64,000 nucleotides of DNA from Leptidea sinapis (lineage: Eukaryota; Arthropoda; Insecta; Lepidoptera; Pieridae), in NCBI RefSeq assembly GCF_905404315.1, contig NC_066282.1, positions 9,634,501 through 9,698,500 of the forward strand. The letters are read 5' to 3'. The translations under genes were made by a program, and so were the position numbers. How positions within the stretch are numbered: the stretch's first letter is position 1; the number at the start of each line of letters is the position of its first letter. The notes beneath the pieces are model-generated. The model ran no database searches and was not told the origin of the DNA. It saw nothing but the letters and a program-made list of their open reading frames with translations. This document shows, piece by piece, positions 20,915 to 31,644 of this stretch.

Positions 20915-21223
20915 CGGCCGTTCCCAATATACTATCTACAGATAGAGATAAATTACTACCTTCTAATGTCAGTAATTAGCTGTCAATAATCTGAAGTTAT
21001 CCCAATATACCCGATAAGTCATTCTTATCGCCTTATATTGGGACGCGTGAATTGAAATTTCCATACAAACTTCTACCGCTGGTAAGCTATACGTCGTTCC
21101 ATTGACAAACAGCATGTACGGATAAGGTGAGTTACCGTCGATAAGTTTATTGGGACAGAAAAGTCAGCGAAAGTTACGATTTTTATCTCAAGTAAGAGAT
21201 AGACTGAATATTGGGAACGGCCG
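20915..21223 (+). mobile_element. TTAA-type MITE, CGGCCGTTCCCAATAT family
   Basis: A 309-bp copy in the same orientation as 8534-8837. CGGCCGTTCCCAATATACTA starts it and ATTGGGAACGGCCG ends it. The left flank is TTAA (20911-20914) and the right flank TAAG, so the duplication looks mutated on one side. The minus frame overlapping its right end (21073-21345) is a chance frame. Confidence 0.75.
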
Positions 21224-21480
21224 TAAGCAACTAAATTTAGGACAGTGTGATAAGAAGCTTCTAATTTGTAATTTGCTTCTGAATTTAATCGACTAAATTC
21301 AATGAAGTGTAATAAGTGCTTGAGACCAATACACAGAATATGCAAATACTATTCACATGTGAATTAATTAATATAACATTAATACAAAATCAATGTGTTA
21401 CCAATGTTTTCAGAGAAATTTATGAATTTAATTAAGTTACGGAAACATCACACGTAGAAAGATAGATAGAGATACAATAA

Positions 21481-21690
21481 CGGCCGTTTTCAATAAGGTA
21501 TCTCTAGTAACGGATATATTGCTGTCACCGTTTAATGCCAAGATCTTATCTATCCATAGTTATGTCCAATATAGTTATAGTCCTATACTATGTGTCAATA
21601 GGTTACTGAAATGTAAGTAAGGGTAAAAGGATAGATTTGTCTTCCTCTAGTTAGTTGAACTAAGGATATATAGGTTATTGAAAACGGCCG
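21481..21690 (+). mobile_element. Second TTAA-type MITE family, CGGCCGTTTTCAATAA ends
   Basis: A 210-bp element with perfect 16-bp terminal inverted repeats: CGGCCGTTTTCAATAA at the left and TTATTGAAAACGGCCG at the right. Flanks are ATAA and TTAA. The outer CGGCCGTT is the same as in the 300-bp family 257 bases to the left, but the interior is unrelated. Non-coding, probably mobilised by the same unknown transposase. Confidence 0.7.
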
Positions 21691-22056
21691 TTAAACACAA
21701 CTTACTATTGACATGTATACATAGATAAGTAACAAAAATCGTTTACAAAATAAGTAGACATTAAGAAAAATTATGGGTATGTGCTCGCACCACAACCTTT
21801 AACTATTCCAGTATTTTAATAATAACCGAATATATAGTAAATAATTGTAAAGTGCGCTAGGAAGGACAAAGCATGTATAGGAATAAACATAAATTTAAAT
21901 TATTATAAGCGATAGTGAATTATTTGCTGATTTAGTTTAAGTATATGCTAAGCTGTTAAATTACAATAGTCGTCTATCAATTAACACCACGTCATATTAC
22001 ACAACAGATATGTGATGAGTTATTCAAATTAAGTTAAATAAATATAATGCAATTTT
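21691..22056. other. No gene seen
   Basis: AT-rich spacer between a MITE and the next ~300-bp repeat. Confidence 0.4.
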
Positions 22057-22366
22057 ACCAGTGGAAGGCATCTTTGCACAGGATGCCGGCTAGATTATGG
22101 GTACCACAACGGCGCTTATTTCTGCCGTGAAGCAGTAATGTGTAAATACTACTGTGTTTCGGTCTGAAGGGCGCCTGAGTAGCTAATAAATTTACTGGGC
22201 AAATGAGACTTAACATCTTACGTCTCAAGGTGACGAGCGAAATTGCAGTGGCAGAATTTTTGGGTTTTTCAAGAATCCTGAGTGGCACTGCGTTTTAATG
22301 GGGAGGGCGTATCAATTACCATCAGCTTAACGTCCTGCTCGTCTCGTGCCTTTTTTCATAAAAAAT
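22057..22366 (+). mobile_element. ~300-bp A-tailed repeat, plus copy
   Basis: Head CCAGTGGAAGGCATCTTTGC, tail CTGCTCGTCTCGTGCC then TTTTTTCATAAAAAAT. One arm of the hairpin lost the GCCGCTC part (GTGGCAGAATTTTTGGG), while the other is intact. Confidence 0.8.
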
Positions 22367-22841
22367 GCAATATATTCTGTATAACAATAAATTCTGAAAA
22401 TACTATTAGAGTTTTCGTAATATCATTTAAATTTAAATCAACTCAAATTGCAGTAGAGTGAATTACAAAAGATGTAAAGCAAGCATAATTCATTCATAAC
22501 GGGGTATGTTAGGAAAATGTCTGCTCACAAATGTAAGGAAAAACGCGAAAAGTAAATTAGACGAAAAAGATAAGGAAGCGGATGTGTGGGGTTTTGTGTA
22601 AAAAGCGTATGAATATTGCTTCGTTCCATCAAATACATTGAGGAAATTCGGTTTGCTCACAATACAGTTGATAGTATAGGCGATGTGGTTATCGCACAAT
22701 TGTGGTTTTTCTTGTGTTCAACTTCATTTTCGAGACGAAATTGAATGGTAATGTATCGAAAAAGTACGGTTGGCTGATAATTTATGATTATATCTAGAAA
22801 TCGAAATGACTATTTGTACGATTGAATACATGTAGTATTCA
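22367..22841. other. No gene seen
   Basis: AT-rich left flank of the large LINE; a 69-codon minus frame has no recognisable content. Confidence 0.4.
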
Positions 22842-23068
22842 ATTTTTTTTATATTTTTTATTTTTTTTTTTTTTATTTTACATTTTTTGGAAAACTTACA
22901 GCTAGGTTAAAAAATATAAGTTACATACATAATTACAGAAGGACAATTAAAAGTTTTCACAGATAGAAATCGATATATGATGTAAGAGTTAAGTGGACAA
23001 CAAATACGAAAATTATATAAAATGATAAAGAGACAAAAATAAATTAACAAAATAACTCAAATTTACAA

Positions 23069-25758
23069 TTACACCTGATTGAAAAAGTTCTCGGTAAGGA
23101 GCTGTTTTACCTGCTTAATTGGAGTGGTGAACAAATCCAGGTCTAATATCTTAGACAAGTCGTTGAAAGACCGACCAGCCCGCAGTAGATAACTATTTTG
23201 TCTATAATTAGTTCTAGCTCCGGGAACATGCAGGCAGCATGGTCTCCGGAGTGAAGCAAACGGAACCTGAAGACCAATGCGCGCGAGCAGTTCAGGACAG
23301 TCGACCGAACCCCTCGCTATATTAATTAAGTAAATGAGATCGGCTATACGTCTCCTCTCTTCCAATGGCAGAATATGGAATTTTTGACAGCGCTGATTGT
23401 AGTTCGGAAGATATGCTTTTATTTAAAATTGAAGATGACGCAGAAACCGTTTTTGTAACGCTTCAATACGTCTATTGTATATATTGTAGACGGGGTTCCA
23501 CACTTGTGAGGCGTATTCTAAGTGACTTCTAACATATGCACAGTATAATATTTTTATGGCTTTAATGGATTTAAATTCTGAAGACATACGTAAGATAAAA
23601 CCTAAGGATTTCGATGCCTTACATATGATCGAGTTAATGTGATCGTCAAAAATTAATTTATTATCAAATACAATTCCTAGGTCGCGAATCGAGTGGACTC
23701 TTTTTAGAAACGAATATTTTAATCTATAATTGAATGTGATGGGAGTAGATTTTCTAGTATATGAAGTTATATAATATTTATTAACATTTAAATCTAATTT
23801 ATTTTCTAAGCAATAATTTTCAAATCTATCGAGATCATCCTGAAGGTGTTGTGCACATTCAAGTGATCTGATAGGAGATAGTATCTTCATATCGTCAGCA
23901 TATAATAATATTTTTGAATTAAGAAAGCATGAAGAAATATCGTTTATAAATATATTAAAAAGAAGGGGACCTAGAAATAATCCTTGAGGAACTCCTGATG
24001 GGATCAGGATTGTTGACGATGCGTAGCCTTTAGTACGACGGTCTGGCATCTGTTTTGTACATATGATGTAAACCATCTGAACAGATTACCACGTATACCA
24101 ACAGACTGCAACTTACGCAGTAATAGTAAGTGGTCAATTCTATCGAAACATTTACTGTAATCCGTATATATGACATCAACTTGTGAAGGTTCTGACATAT
24201 GGACAGCCAGATAGTCGCTACAAATAATAAGGTTTGAAACAGTGGATCGTCCTTTCAAGAAACCATGTTGCTCTGAGCTAAAAGTGTGTTTTAAGCAATC
24301 ATATAATTGCTTATAAACAACTCTCTCTAAAATTTTGGCAAATAAGCATAATTTAGATATAGGTCTATAATTTGTAACTATATCTTTAGGGCCTTTTTTG
24401 TGTATCGGAGTAATGAAAGCCGTTTTCCAAATTTTAGGTACCACTCCCTCTGATAGAGAGCGTTTGAACAACAAGGTGAGGGGAATGACAAGACTCCTGG
24501 CACAATTTACAACAAACACTGCAGGGATGTTATCTGGGCCAGCAGATTTGGCTAGATTGAGTGATTTTAATAATTTATACAATTCCTGGGGCAAAATTTC
24601 AACATCATGAATATCTGCTGTAAAATTGTTATTTGCAATTTCATGTGAAGAGTAGTCATTATAATTATTATCTAGGAAATTGGAATAGAAGTAATCATTA
24701 AACATATTGCAAATGTCTTCCCCATGGTCTGAGGAGCGCTCCCCAAAGCGTAAAACCGCAGGCAATGAGCTATTGTGGTTTTTAGATTTTATGTATGACC
24801 AAAAAGCTCTTGGGTTTGTGCAGATATTTTTTTCTATACTGGAAATATAATCTGAGAACATGTTCTTTTCTAAGGCTTTACCACGTTCCCTGAGAGTTAT
24901 AAAGGAATTGAAGTCTGATCTGTTACCGTACATCTTGTATTTAAAATGGAATTTGTATTTCTCTTTTAGAATTTTAATGAGTGGCTTTTTATATCAAGGA
25001 GGATATTTACGTGACGGGGTAATTATTTTTGAGGGTATATAATGATTTTTTAAGTCGTTTAAGATGCCATAGAAAAAGGTCACCGCTTGTTCAAGGGATC
25101 TATAGGAATGGGATAGTTCGAGATGCCAATCAATTACACTCAGCTTTGATATAATTGAGTCATAATCACCCGAATTATATAAAAACTTTGTATAGGGTCG
25201 AGGTCTTAAAGTATGAAGCTGCACAAAGTCGGCTAAAATGCAGAGAGCTGGGTGATGCTGGTCTTCAGGTACTAGGGGGTTAGGACAGGACGAGACAAAT
25301 ACTTCACTATTACAAAAAATTAAATCTAATATTCTGTCATTTACGTTAGGTATGTGGTTATATTGCGATAAGTTACTTAAATTAATATTATCAAAAAATT
25401 CTACTTGGTGTGGGCCTTGTACATTAAAAACAGTATAGGACGAATTTTCATTACATTGATTCCACCTTAGGTTCGGCATATTGAAATCTCCTAGTAATAT
25501 AAACTTATTGTATGGGTTATTTATTATTACCGCGATTAATACCCCACCCCCCAAAGTTTGCTTGGTCTTACCATAGTTACGGTCACGTCTATAAACAACG
25601 TAGCGATCATCAAAGAGTTCACTGTCATGCACTCCATCAATTAACCAAGTTTCTGTCAAACACACAATATCATAAGTATTTAAGCAAATGTTTCGATAGA
25701 AAGCCGATGTTTTAGTACGTAAACCACGTACGTTTTGATAGTAGATTTTGACCATCAT
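23069..25758 (-). pseudogene. LINE-F ORF2: endonuclease plus reverse transcriptase, broken
   Basis: ORF2 nicks target DNA and copies the element RNA into it. The N-terminal endonuclease shows YYQNVRGLRTK, CLTETWL, LLGDFNMP, DLIFC and a variant DQHHPAL near the usual SDHHP. Between GGGVLIAV and NNPYNKFILLGDFN about 50-60 residues seem to be deleted. The reverse transcriptase shows SAGPDNIPA, TNYRPIS, HGFLKGRST, DYSKCFDRIDH (motif A), SGVPQGLFLGPLLF and LLYADD (motif C), so both catalytic aspartate sites survive. TGA at 24994-24996 replaces an expected tryptophan, a frameshift lies between QTVVL and SSTILIPSGVPQG near 24030, and TAA at 23423 precedes the last ~118 codons. Confidence 0.85.
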
Positions 25759-26124
25759 TATAACAAATATTGCATAGGTACAGAATAGTTAGAAAATTAA
25801 ATGACAGAATAAAGCGCAAGAAACAGTCCATAAAACCACAAAAATATAAGTAATAAAATAAAGAAACTAATTTAATTAAATCATTAGTGTCTACTATAGG
25901 CACAATGGGAGAAAAGCAGAGATGTAAGGCTGGCCGACCAAAAAAATACGATATTATTTGCAATTTGAGGGAAAATCTGCACGTGCGCATGGCACGTAAG
26001 TAAGCATAGTAATGTACTGCTGGCAAATCGGCCCTTCTGAAACTTACAATACGATAAAAGGGATTATTAGTAGAAAAAATCACAAGCTGAAACTTTATAA
26101 AACTATAGCTTACAACTAATTTGA

Positions 26125-27137
26125 TTATGAAATCTTTTTGAGATCTGATTCTGATGCAATTGATATAATATGAGAAGTAGGGTTTTTTCGAGCAAATATT
26201 TTGCACCCCTTGACCCAGATGTAGGAAAAATCCCGCTCCTTACCTAGCCTCTTTGCTTTATTTAAGAGCATCTTATTTGTATACGTGAGGTGATCGTTCA
26301 CGTAAACCCTGTTTACACCCTGTAGGCCCAGGTCGGTGGGTATCAATGTACGCTTCTTTGCTGCAGCAACGAAGTCATCTTTTAGGTATCTGTTATGCAC
26401 CGAAACTATAATGTTCTTATTATGCTTGTCATTGCGCATAGGGACTCTTGAAATGTAGTTTATTTGCTCATTGGGGATGATGCATCCAATATGGCTCCCT
26501 AGTTTGTCAAAGACCTCAAAGAGATTTTCAGATGGACGCACAGGGACACCCTTTATTTCTATATTGTTCATCCTAGATCGTTGCTCCGTTTCATGCATAG
26601 AGATTTCAAGATTCGCAAACCGCTGTTGCAACGCTTGAACGTCTTCCTTAGCCTTTATTAAACCTTTCACTTCTTTGTTGACCTCCGTGAAACTACATGT
26701 TAGAGACTCCACTGAATTCTGGGCAAACTCTAAAGAAGTCTTCACTTCGCAAAGCTCTGGTTTAAGTAGCTTTAGCTCGGCAATGTCTGCTTTCATGTTT
26801 TTGATATCTGCGATATCAGCCTGTATAGCTTTGATGCTAGCGATTAGCGACGGTAGGGATTCCATCTGAGCAGACAGGCGCTTCAACTCGACGGTAATGC
26901 TATCAATATCAGCTGGTGTAGGTGATTTCAGGAGCAGCGGTTGCTTTTCGGTTGAAGATGGGAGGGGGCTGGCAGCTCCGGCACTCCTACAATTCACGCA
27001 CTTCCAACTGTTTCTTCTACCTTCACCCAGTAGCCACCCTCGGTGATACCAGCACAAGGAAAGTCAAAACGCCCATGACATAAGGAGCATTGGACTCCAT
27101 CCCGGAACTCAGCATCACATCGCATACACTTGTACAT
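26125..27137 (-). pseudogene. LINE-F ORF1: PHD-like finger and coiled coil, frameshifted
   Basis: ORF1 proteins bind element RNA. The start ATG at 27135-27137 opens MYKCMRC...VQCSLCHGRFDFPCAGI, the first zinc ligands of a PHD-like finger. The finger's last ligands, SWKCVNCR, lie in a different frame, so a 1-base-type shift is needed near 27040. In that second frame about 300 codons follow: a coiled coil with repeating IKAIQADIADIKNMKADI heptads, EQRSRMNNIEIKGVP at the start of an RRM-like segment, and a basic C-terminal part ending before 26125. PHD fingers in ORF1 are known from CR1-type LINEs. The minus frame at 25712-26206 overlapping the spacer is not part of it. Confidence 0.8.
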
Positions 27138-27663
27138 ATTAGGTGACAAAAAAAAAATAGGCAAGTAGATTAGTGTAAGGGTGTAAACGTACTAAACAGG
27201 CGAGTAGTAGTAAACGCAGCACCGTGTTATTTACGTGCAGCACTAACTGATGATTCACGTCTCACTGCTTGCAGCCGTTCAGAACTGGTTTGACTAGAAT
27301 GTCACTGCTTGTATTCACGTACTTTTTGAGGTGTTTATAATTAATTATAATGTACTATTGTTATTTGAGCCGTTTTTGCACTAATCCGAGTATAATATAC
27401 CAATACTTTTCAATTATTAATAATACCTTTTAGCACTGTATTGTTGTACGCTTAAAGTCCACTTATTTTATCACTTTAAGATTATTCTTCGCGGAGCAAC
27501 ATAAAAACACCACTACTTTAGGTAACGAGTAACCGCGTGACTGATGATGTAGATAGTATATTACGACATATGTCGCAGGTAGATTGTTAATCGACTTCAT
27601 TTCTTATAATTTAACAGCCTGGTTTTATTATAATTTCACGGGTATACGATAGTGATATTGTAA
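27138..27663. other. Probable LINE-F 5' UTR and flank
   Basis: No open frame. The part next to ORF1 may be the element's 5' UTR, since LINE promoters lie there, but no repeated copy exists in the window to show where it ends. A run of eight or nine A bases at about 27150 precedes the start codon region on the plus strand. Confidence 0.35.
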
Positions 27664-27878
27664 CGGCTGTTCCCAATATTCAGTCTATCTCTTACTTGAG
27701 ATAAAATCGTAACTATAGTTGATTTTTCTGTCCCAATAAACTTGTCGACGGTAACTCACCTTATCCGTACATGCTGTCTTATCGGGTATATTGGGATAAC
27801 TTCAGATAATTGACAGCTAACTGACAGTAGAAGGTAGTAATTTATCTCTATCTGTAGATAGTATATTGGGAGCGGCCG
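27664..27878 (-). mobile_element. CGGCCGTTCCC MITE with central deletion
   Basis: A 215-bp copy in the opposite orientation to 8534-8837: CGGCTGTTCCCAATATTCAG to TATTGGGAGCGGCCG. About 90 bases are missing in the middle, joining GTACATGCTGTC directly to TTATCGGGTATATTGGG. Flanks are GTAA and TTAT, degraded TTAA-like sites. Confidence 0.7.
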
Positions 27879-27985
27879 TTATTGGGTATATTGGGACAGC
27901 TTCAGATGACAGACTCCTAATAACTGACAGTAGAAGGTAGTAATTTATCTCTATTTGTAGATTATATGTATATTGGGAACTGCCG
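27879..27985 (-). repeat. Partial second MITE end abutting the first
   Basis: Immediately after the first copy, GGGTATATTGGGACAGCTTC, GAAGGTAGTAATTTATCTCT and TATTGGGAACTGCCG repeat its right third. It shares the right terminal inverted repeat but has no left end, so it is either a duplicated half or a truncated insertion. Confidence 0.6.
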
Positions 27986-28115
27986 TAAGACAGTGATATT
28001 TTGACAATTTTACTGGTCGTTAGTTTATGAGGCCGTTGCTGATTGGTTGTTTCTTGTATTTATTGTATATAATTATTTTTAAGTTGTGCGTAATCAACTA
28101 ATTGTAATCTAATTG

Positions 28116-28265
28116 AATCGGCCTTTGTTCACTAGTAGATCCCACCCAAAAACAAATTTAGACTGTTGACCATAACGCACGAGTCGAGCGTAGCGTGCCG
28201 CGGCAGCAGCCGGCGAGCGTTCGAGAACCGAATCGGCCCTTGTTCACTAGTAGGTTCCAAAAGCA
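28116..28265. repeat. Pair of short direct repeats around a GC-rich core
   Basis: AATCGGCCTTTGTTCACTAG and AATCGGCCCTTGTTCACTAG occur 114 bases apart, each followed by a C/A-rich stretch with CAAATTTA. Between them is an unusually GC-rich segment, GAGCGTAGCGTGCCGCGGCA and onward to CGAGCGTTCG. It could be part of an old gene-proximal element or a small tandem duplication; I assign no function. Confidence 0.45.
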
Positions 28266-28502
28266 AATTTAAATAACAATGAATTGTCTACAGTACTCGT
28301 ATTAATAATTATAAATTGTTCGTACAGTACCGGTATTAATAGACTCAGCCTTTGGTAATATTATTGTACAGATGTATATTGATCTTGATGATATAATATG
28401 ATAAAATATATAAATTGATTAGAAGGAAGTAAAAAGAATACAAAAATAAATATATCGATAGATATATGTCGAAGTATGAATTAAAGGAAAGAGTTGGGTT
28501 AA

Positions 28503-28642
28503 AGAAGCGCGTACACCTTCCTTAAAGGCCGGCAACGCTCCTGTGATTCCTCTGGTGTTGCAAGAGAGTATGGGCGGCGGTGATCACTTAACAACAGGTG
28601 ACCCGTACGCTCGTTTGTCCTCCTATTCCATAAAAAAAAAAA
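28503..28642 (+). mobile_element. LINE-A 3' tail
   Basis: AAGCGCGTACACCTTCCTTA, AAGGCCGGCAACGCTCC, GGGCGGCGGTGATCACTTAA and TTTGTCCTCCTATTCCATAA plus a poly-A run. Only the last ~140 bases were copied; the coding end is just beyond. Confidence 0.8.
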
Positions 28643-29459
28643 AGATATGATGATGAGTTTTGTAAAAAGAAAAACTTCAAAAGGTTATTGAGAGTGAAAA
28701 GAGTATAGGTTTGGTAGGTTTCTTAATGACATTTTAATGGTATAGTAATAAAATTTCAACGCTTGAAAAGGTTAATAGGTTTAATTTAATCATATTAGTA
28801 CTGTGCAACTTCATAGCTCGATGTTAACTTCTAGGCACTAATAAATGATAATGAAAATTATGTAAAAACTTTATCATTTTTCTCAAAAATAATTATACCT
28901 TGAAACGAAATAAATGAAAGAAATTTTACACGTAGTTGAAGCTGTCAAAAGTTCACACACCAAGTTGTGTCATCCAAAACCCGCTTCCTATCTTAAAAAT
29001 AAGCTGCAAAGCAATAGTGTATTGTTCCTTTAGAATTTATAATATTTTCTCGAACATCATAACTCCATTAAGATCATACGCGTCATTTTGTATGATTAAT
29101 TGTGGCGTTATTTTCGTTTTATGTTCGTGAATTATGATCCCATGTAGATTCTGTTTATTTTCCTCCGTCTTTCTAAACGGTATCTATAAGCTCTGTATTC
29201 ACTAAAGGTGAATGTTCCAAAATGTGTATTGCGGATTAAGATAGAAAGTAATTGCACTTTTTGCATATACTTCAGGAATGGCTATTTCTATATCAACCCT
29301 TGAATTTAAGCTTATATGATTGTTATTATATATTTCCATAAGATATAATCAACTGGACGAACGAAAATAGTTCGTAATAAAAAGTAGATCGGATCAATCT
29401 GTATCTGAATGCAAATTGCATTGTAAATCTGCCTGAGGGATTTCATATTATTCAAATTC
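28643..29459. other. No gene seen
   Basis: AT-rich DNA. A 64-codon plus frame (28936-29130) is featureless. Confidence 0.4.
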
Positions 29460-30180
29460 ATATAAATTCAAATTAAAAAAATCTTTATTCACTATTAAAC
29501 TTTATAAGTTATTGAGTGCAAGTCAGGATGAAGTACAAAAGTTACAATAGCATTTAAATGAGTATAACAATATTCATTAACAAAATTTAGAAAAATTAAT
29601 TCCAACTATCTATATCATTCAAATAATGTTTCACATTATAATAGGCCTTAGATGTTAATTTATTTTTTACGACAAATTTAATTTTTTTAATAGGTAATAT
29701 TATTTTTTATTTGGGAGCTTATTATAAAATATAACACAACCCACTTTAAAAGATTTAGCAATTTTACGGAGCCTATTAAATGGAATTGAGAGTTTATGTT
29801 TGTTTCGAGTATTGACATTATGTACATCACTATTCTTTTTAAATTGGCTACTATGTTTATGAGCATATAGGAGGTTCTCGTATATGTACTGGCAGTGTAC
29901 TGTCATAATATTAATTTCACTAAAGTTTGCTCTTAGTGACTCCCTTAAACGCATTTTATAGACTGCTCGAATTGCCCTTTTCTGCAGCACAAATATTGTC
30001 AATATCTGCGGCCCTACCCCACAATATAATTCCGTAGGACATGACACTATGAAAGTAGATGAAATATAAAAGAGTAGCTGTTTCAACATCTGTCAGCTGC
30101 CTACTTTTTTTATCGCAAATACTGCAGAGCTTAGTCTATGACATAAGTTTTTTAAATGATCGCACCCATTTTAGCTTAAA
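29460..30180 (-). mobile_element. LINE-B, 5'-truncated minus copy
   Basis: Contains the ORF2 C-terminus (29596-30180) and a 3' UTR whose tail appears as TTCAAATTCATATAAATTCA on the plus strand near 29450-29475. The UTR differs from that of 5599-6580 in lacking the AAGCCCGCTGAG block, so this is a relative rather than the same subfamily. Confidence 0.7.
29596..30180 (-). pseudogene. LINE-B ORF2 C-terminus with frameshift and stop
   Basis: In order on the minus strand: RSFKKLMS region, ATLLYFIYFHSVMSYGIILW, a frameshift near 29995, FVLQKRAIRAVYKMRLRESL, NIMTVHCQYIYENLLYAHKH, VHNVNTRNKHKLSIPFNRL, FYNKLPNKK, then an in-frame TAA at 29700-29702, and finally KAYYNVKHYLNDIDSWN with the natural stop at 29596. 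It aligns with 5599-6369 across most of its length at moderate identity. The catalytic palm is missing. Confidence 0.7.
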
Positions 30181-31160
30181 GGCTTTAAGATTATTTATTA
30201 AACTAAACTAGACTTTTTGAAAAAAAGTTGGGAATTCCATAGAATTAGAAATTTTAGTAGAAGGCATTATATTCAAAATTCAACATATAATTATTTTTCT
30301 CACAATACAAACTTACACCACATAGTTTATTAAAATCTATATTTAAACATTGTTTTAATTGTGAGAGACCGGTGCTTGAAATAGGTAACGAATTGGTAAT
30401 GATGTAAAGGATATACAAAAATAAATATATTAAAAGAAAAATTAATTAAACAAAGAAAATTTATTTAGATAAAGAAAGTAATTGAGAGAAAACATTTTCC
30501 GTGTTGGGAAATCCAAACCAGACTAAATACCCTATCAAAGTGTGTTTTAAAACAGAGAATTGGTGTTAGTGTGGGCATGTGGTGTGTGTGTGTAGTGACT
30601 TGGTGTATGTGTTATAGAAGTATTATAACTTATAATATTAGTTTATACATTTATATATAAAGAAACAAAAAGTGCACTTTGTTGCATAAAATGATAATAT
30701 TTCGAAGTCCAAGTATTGTACAAATAAAACACCTCAAAAATACGTGAGTGATTTCTATTATTTAAGCAAACGTTCGTTAACGCGGACGTCAAAAATCATC
30801 TAACCATCGACGATATGTTCGATGGATTTGCCGAACGTGTGTTTAGTTACTTTGATTGTGAAACAGTGTGTCCGGTAAAATAATTGAGCGAGGAGTAATA
30901 TACGCTTTTCTGTATGCAGTTTGTTCTGTGAAAGTGCGTCCGATAGGAAAGATAAAAGAGCACAGCGCTCCAAACCGGATATTACTTTTGCACCAAAAAT
31001 CATTTCATAAGTGAAAACAGTGATTGAGTTCGACGAGAGGAATTCGTCTGTTATTTTTCTGTAAATGGATCGTATTTGTTGTTTGTTTTTTTTTTGACAA
31101 AAAGTGACGAGACAAGCAAGACAGTCTTTTTTATATACGCGATGGGATTTATTTTTTAAA
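30181..31160. other. No supported gene
   Basis: AT-rich to 30800. A minus frame of 121 codons lies at 30800-31165, with a region of mixed composition containing GACGATATGTTCGATGG. It has no recognisable domain and no second copy, so I do not call it a gene. Confidence 0.35.
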
Positions 31161-31444
31161 TACATGGCAAGACGAGCAGGACATTCAGCTGATGGTAGTT
31201 GATAAGACCGCAGTGCCGCTCAGGATTCTTGAAAAACCCAAAAATTCTGAGTGGCACTACAATTGCGCTCGTCACCTTGAGACATAAGATGTTAAGTCTC
31301 ATTTGCTCATTAATTTCACTAGCTTCGGCGCCCTTAGACCGAAACACAGTAATGTATTCACATTTCTGCTTCACGGCAGAAATAGGCGCCGTTGTGGTAC
31401 CCATAATATAGCCGGCATCCTGTGCAAAGGCGCCTCTCACTGGG
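31161..31444 (-). mobile_element. ~300-bp A-tailed repeat, minus copy
   Basis: From CAAGACGAGCAGGACATTCA to AAAGGCGCCTCTCACTGG. The hairpin CAGTGCCGCTCAGGATTC / GAATTCT-like CTGAGTGGCACT is well preserved, while about 20 bases of the CGCCCTGCCCATTACAATG block are missing. Confidence 0.8.
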
Positions 31445-31644
31445 AGCTTAGCGTATATAATAAATAAATAAATCAATCAAAATACAGCTCGACAATTCGA
31501 TCATTTTTATTTGTCAATGTTAACTAGTCGTTGAATATTCGAAATAACTGACCTCCTAAAAGAAGAACGGACAGGCTATCTCCAGGTAACCCATAAAAAC
31601 TATATTATCATCAGCTTATGTTGATCCATCAAGCTATATATATA

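Larger units (their letters stand above)
22842..27137 (-). mobile_element. LINE-F, near full-length jockey/CR1-type retrotransposon
   Basis: On the minus strand the order is ORF1 (27137-26125), a 366-base spacer, ORF2 (25758-23069), a ~200-base 3' UTR and an A-rich tail seen as T-runs at 22842-22890. This is the usual two-ORF plan of jockey- and CR1-clade LINEs. It is the only copy in the window with ORF1, endonuclease and reverse transcriptase all present. Lesions I can place are a frameshift in ORF1 near 27040, an internal deletion in the endonuclease near 25520, TGA at 24994-24996, a frameshift near 24030 and TAA at 23423-23425. The 5' end lies somewhere in 27138-27663; I could not fix it by a target duplication. 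Confidence 0.85.

Noticed and set aside
25712..26206. 164-codon minus frame overlapping the LINE-F spacer
   Set aside because: It overlaps ORF1's end and ORF2's start in another frame and shows only hydrophobic, AT-driven residues.
30800..31165. 121-codon minus-strand open frame
   Set aside because: No recognisable motif, no second copy, no splice or promoter context, and AT-biased composition; a frame of this length is expected by chance in 64 kb.
31156..31476. 106-codon frame across a ~300-bp repeat
   Set aside because: The same chance frame appears in other copies of the repeat (for example 22055-22288 and 50913-51176) with frameshifts, so it is repeat-derived and non-coding.
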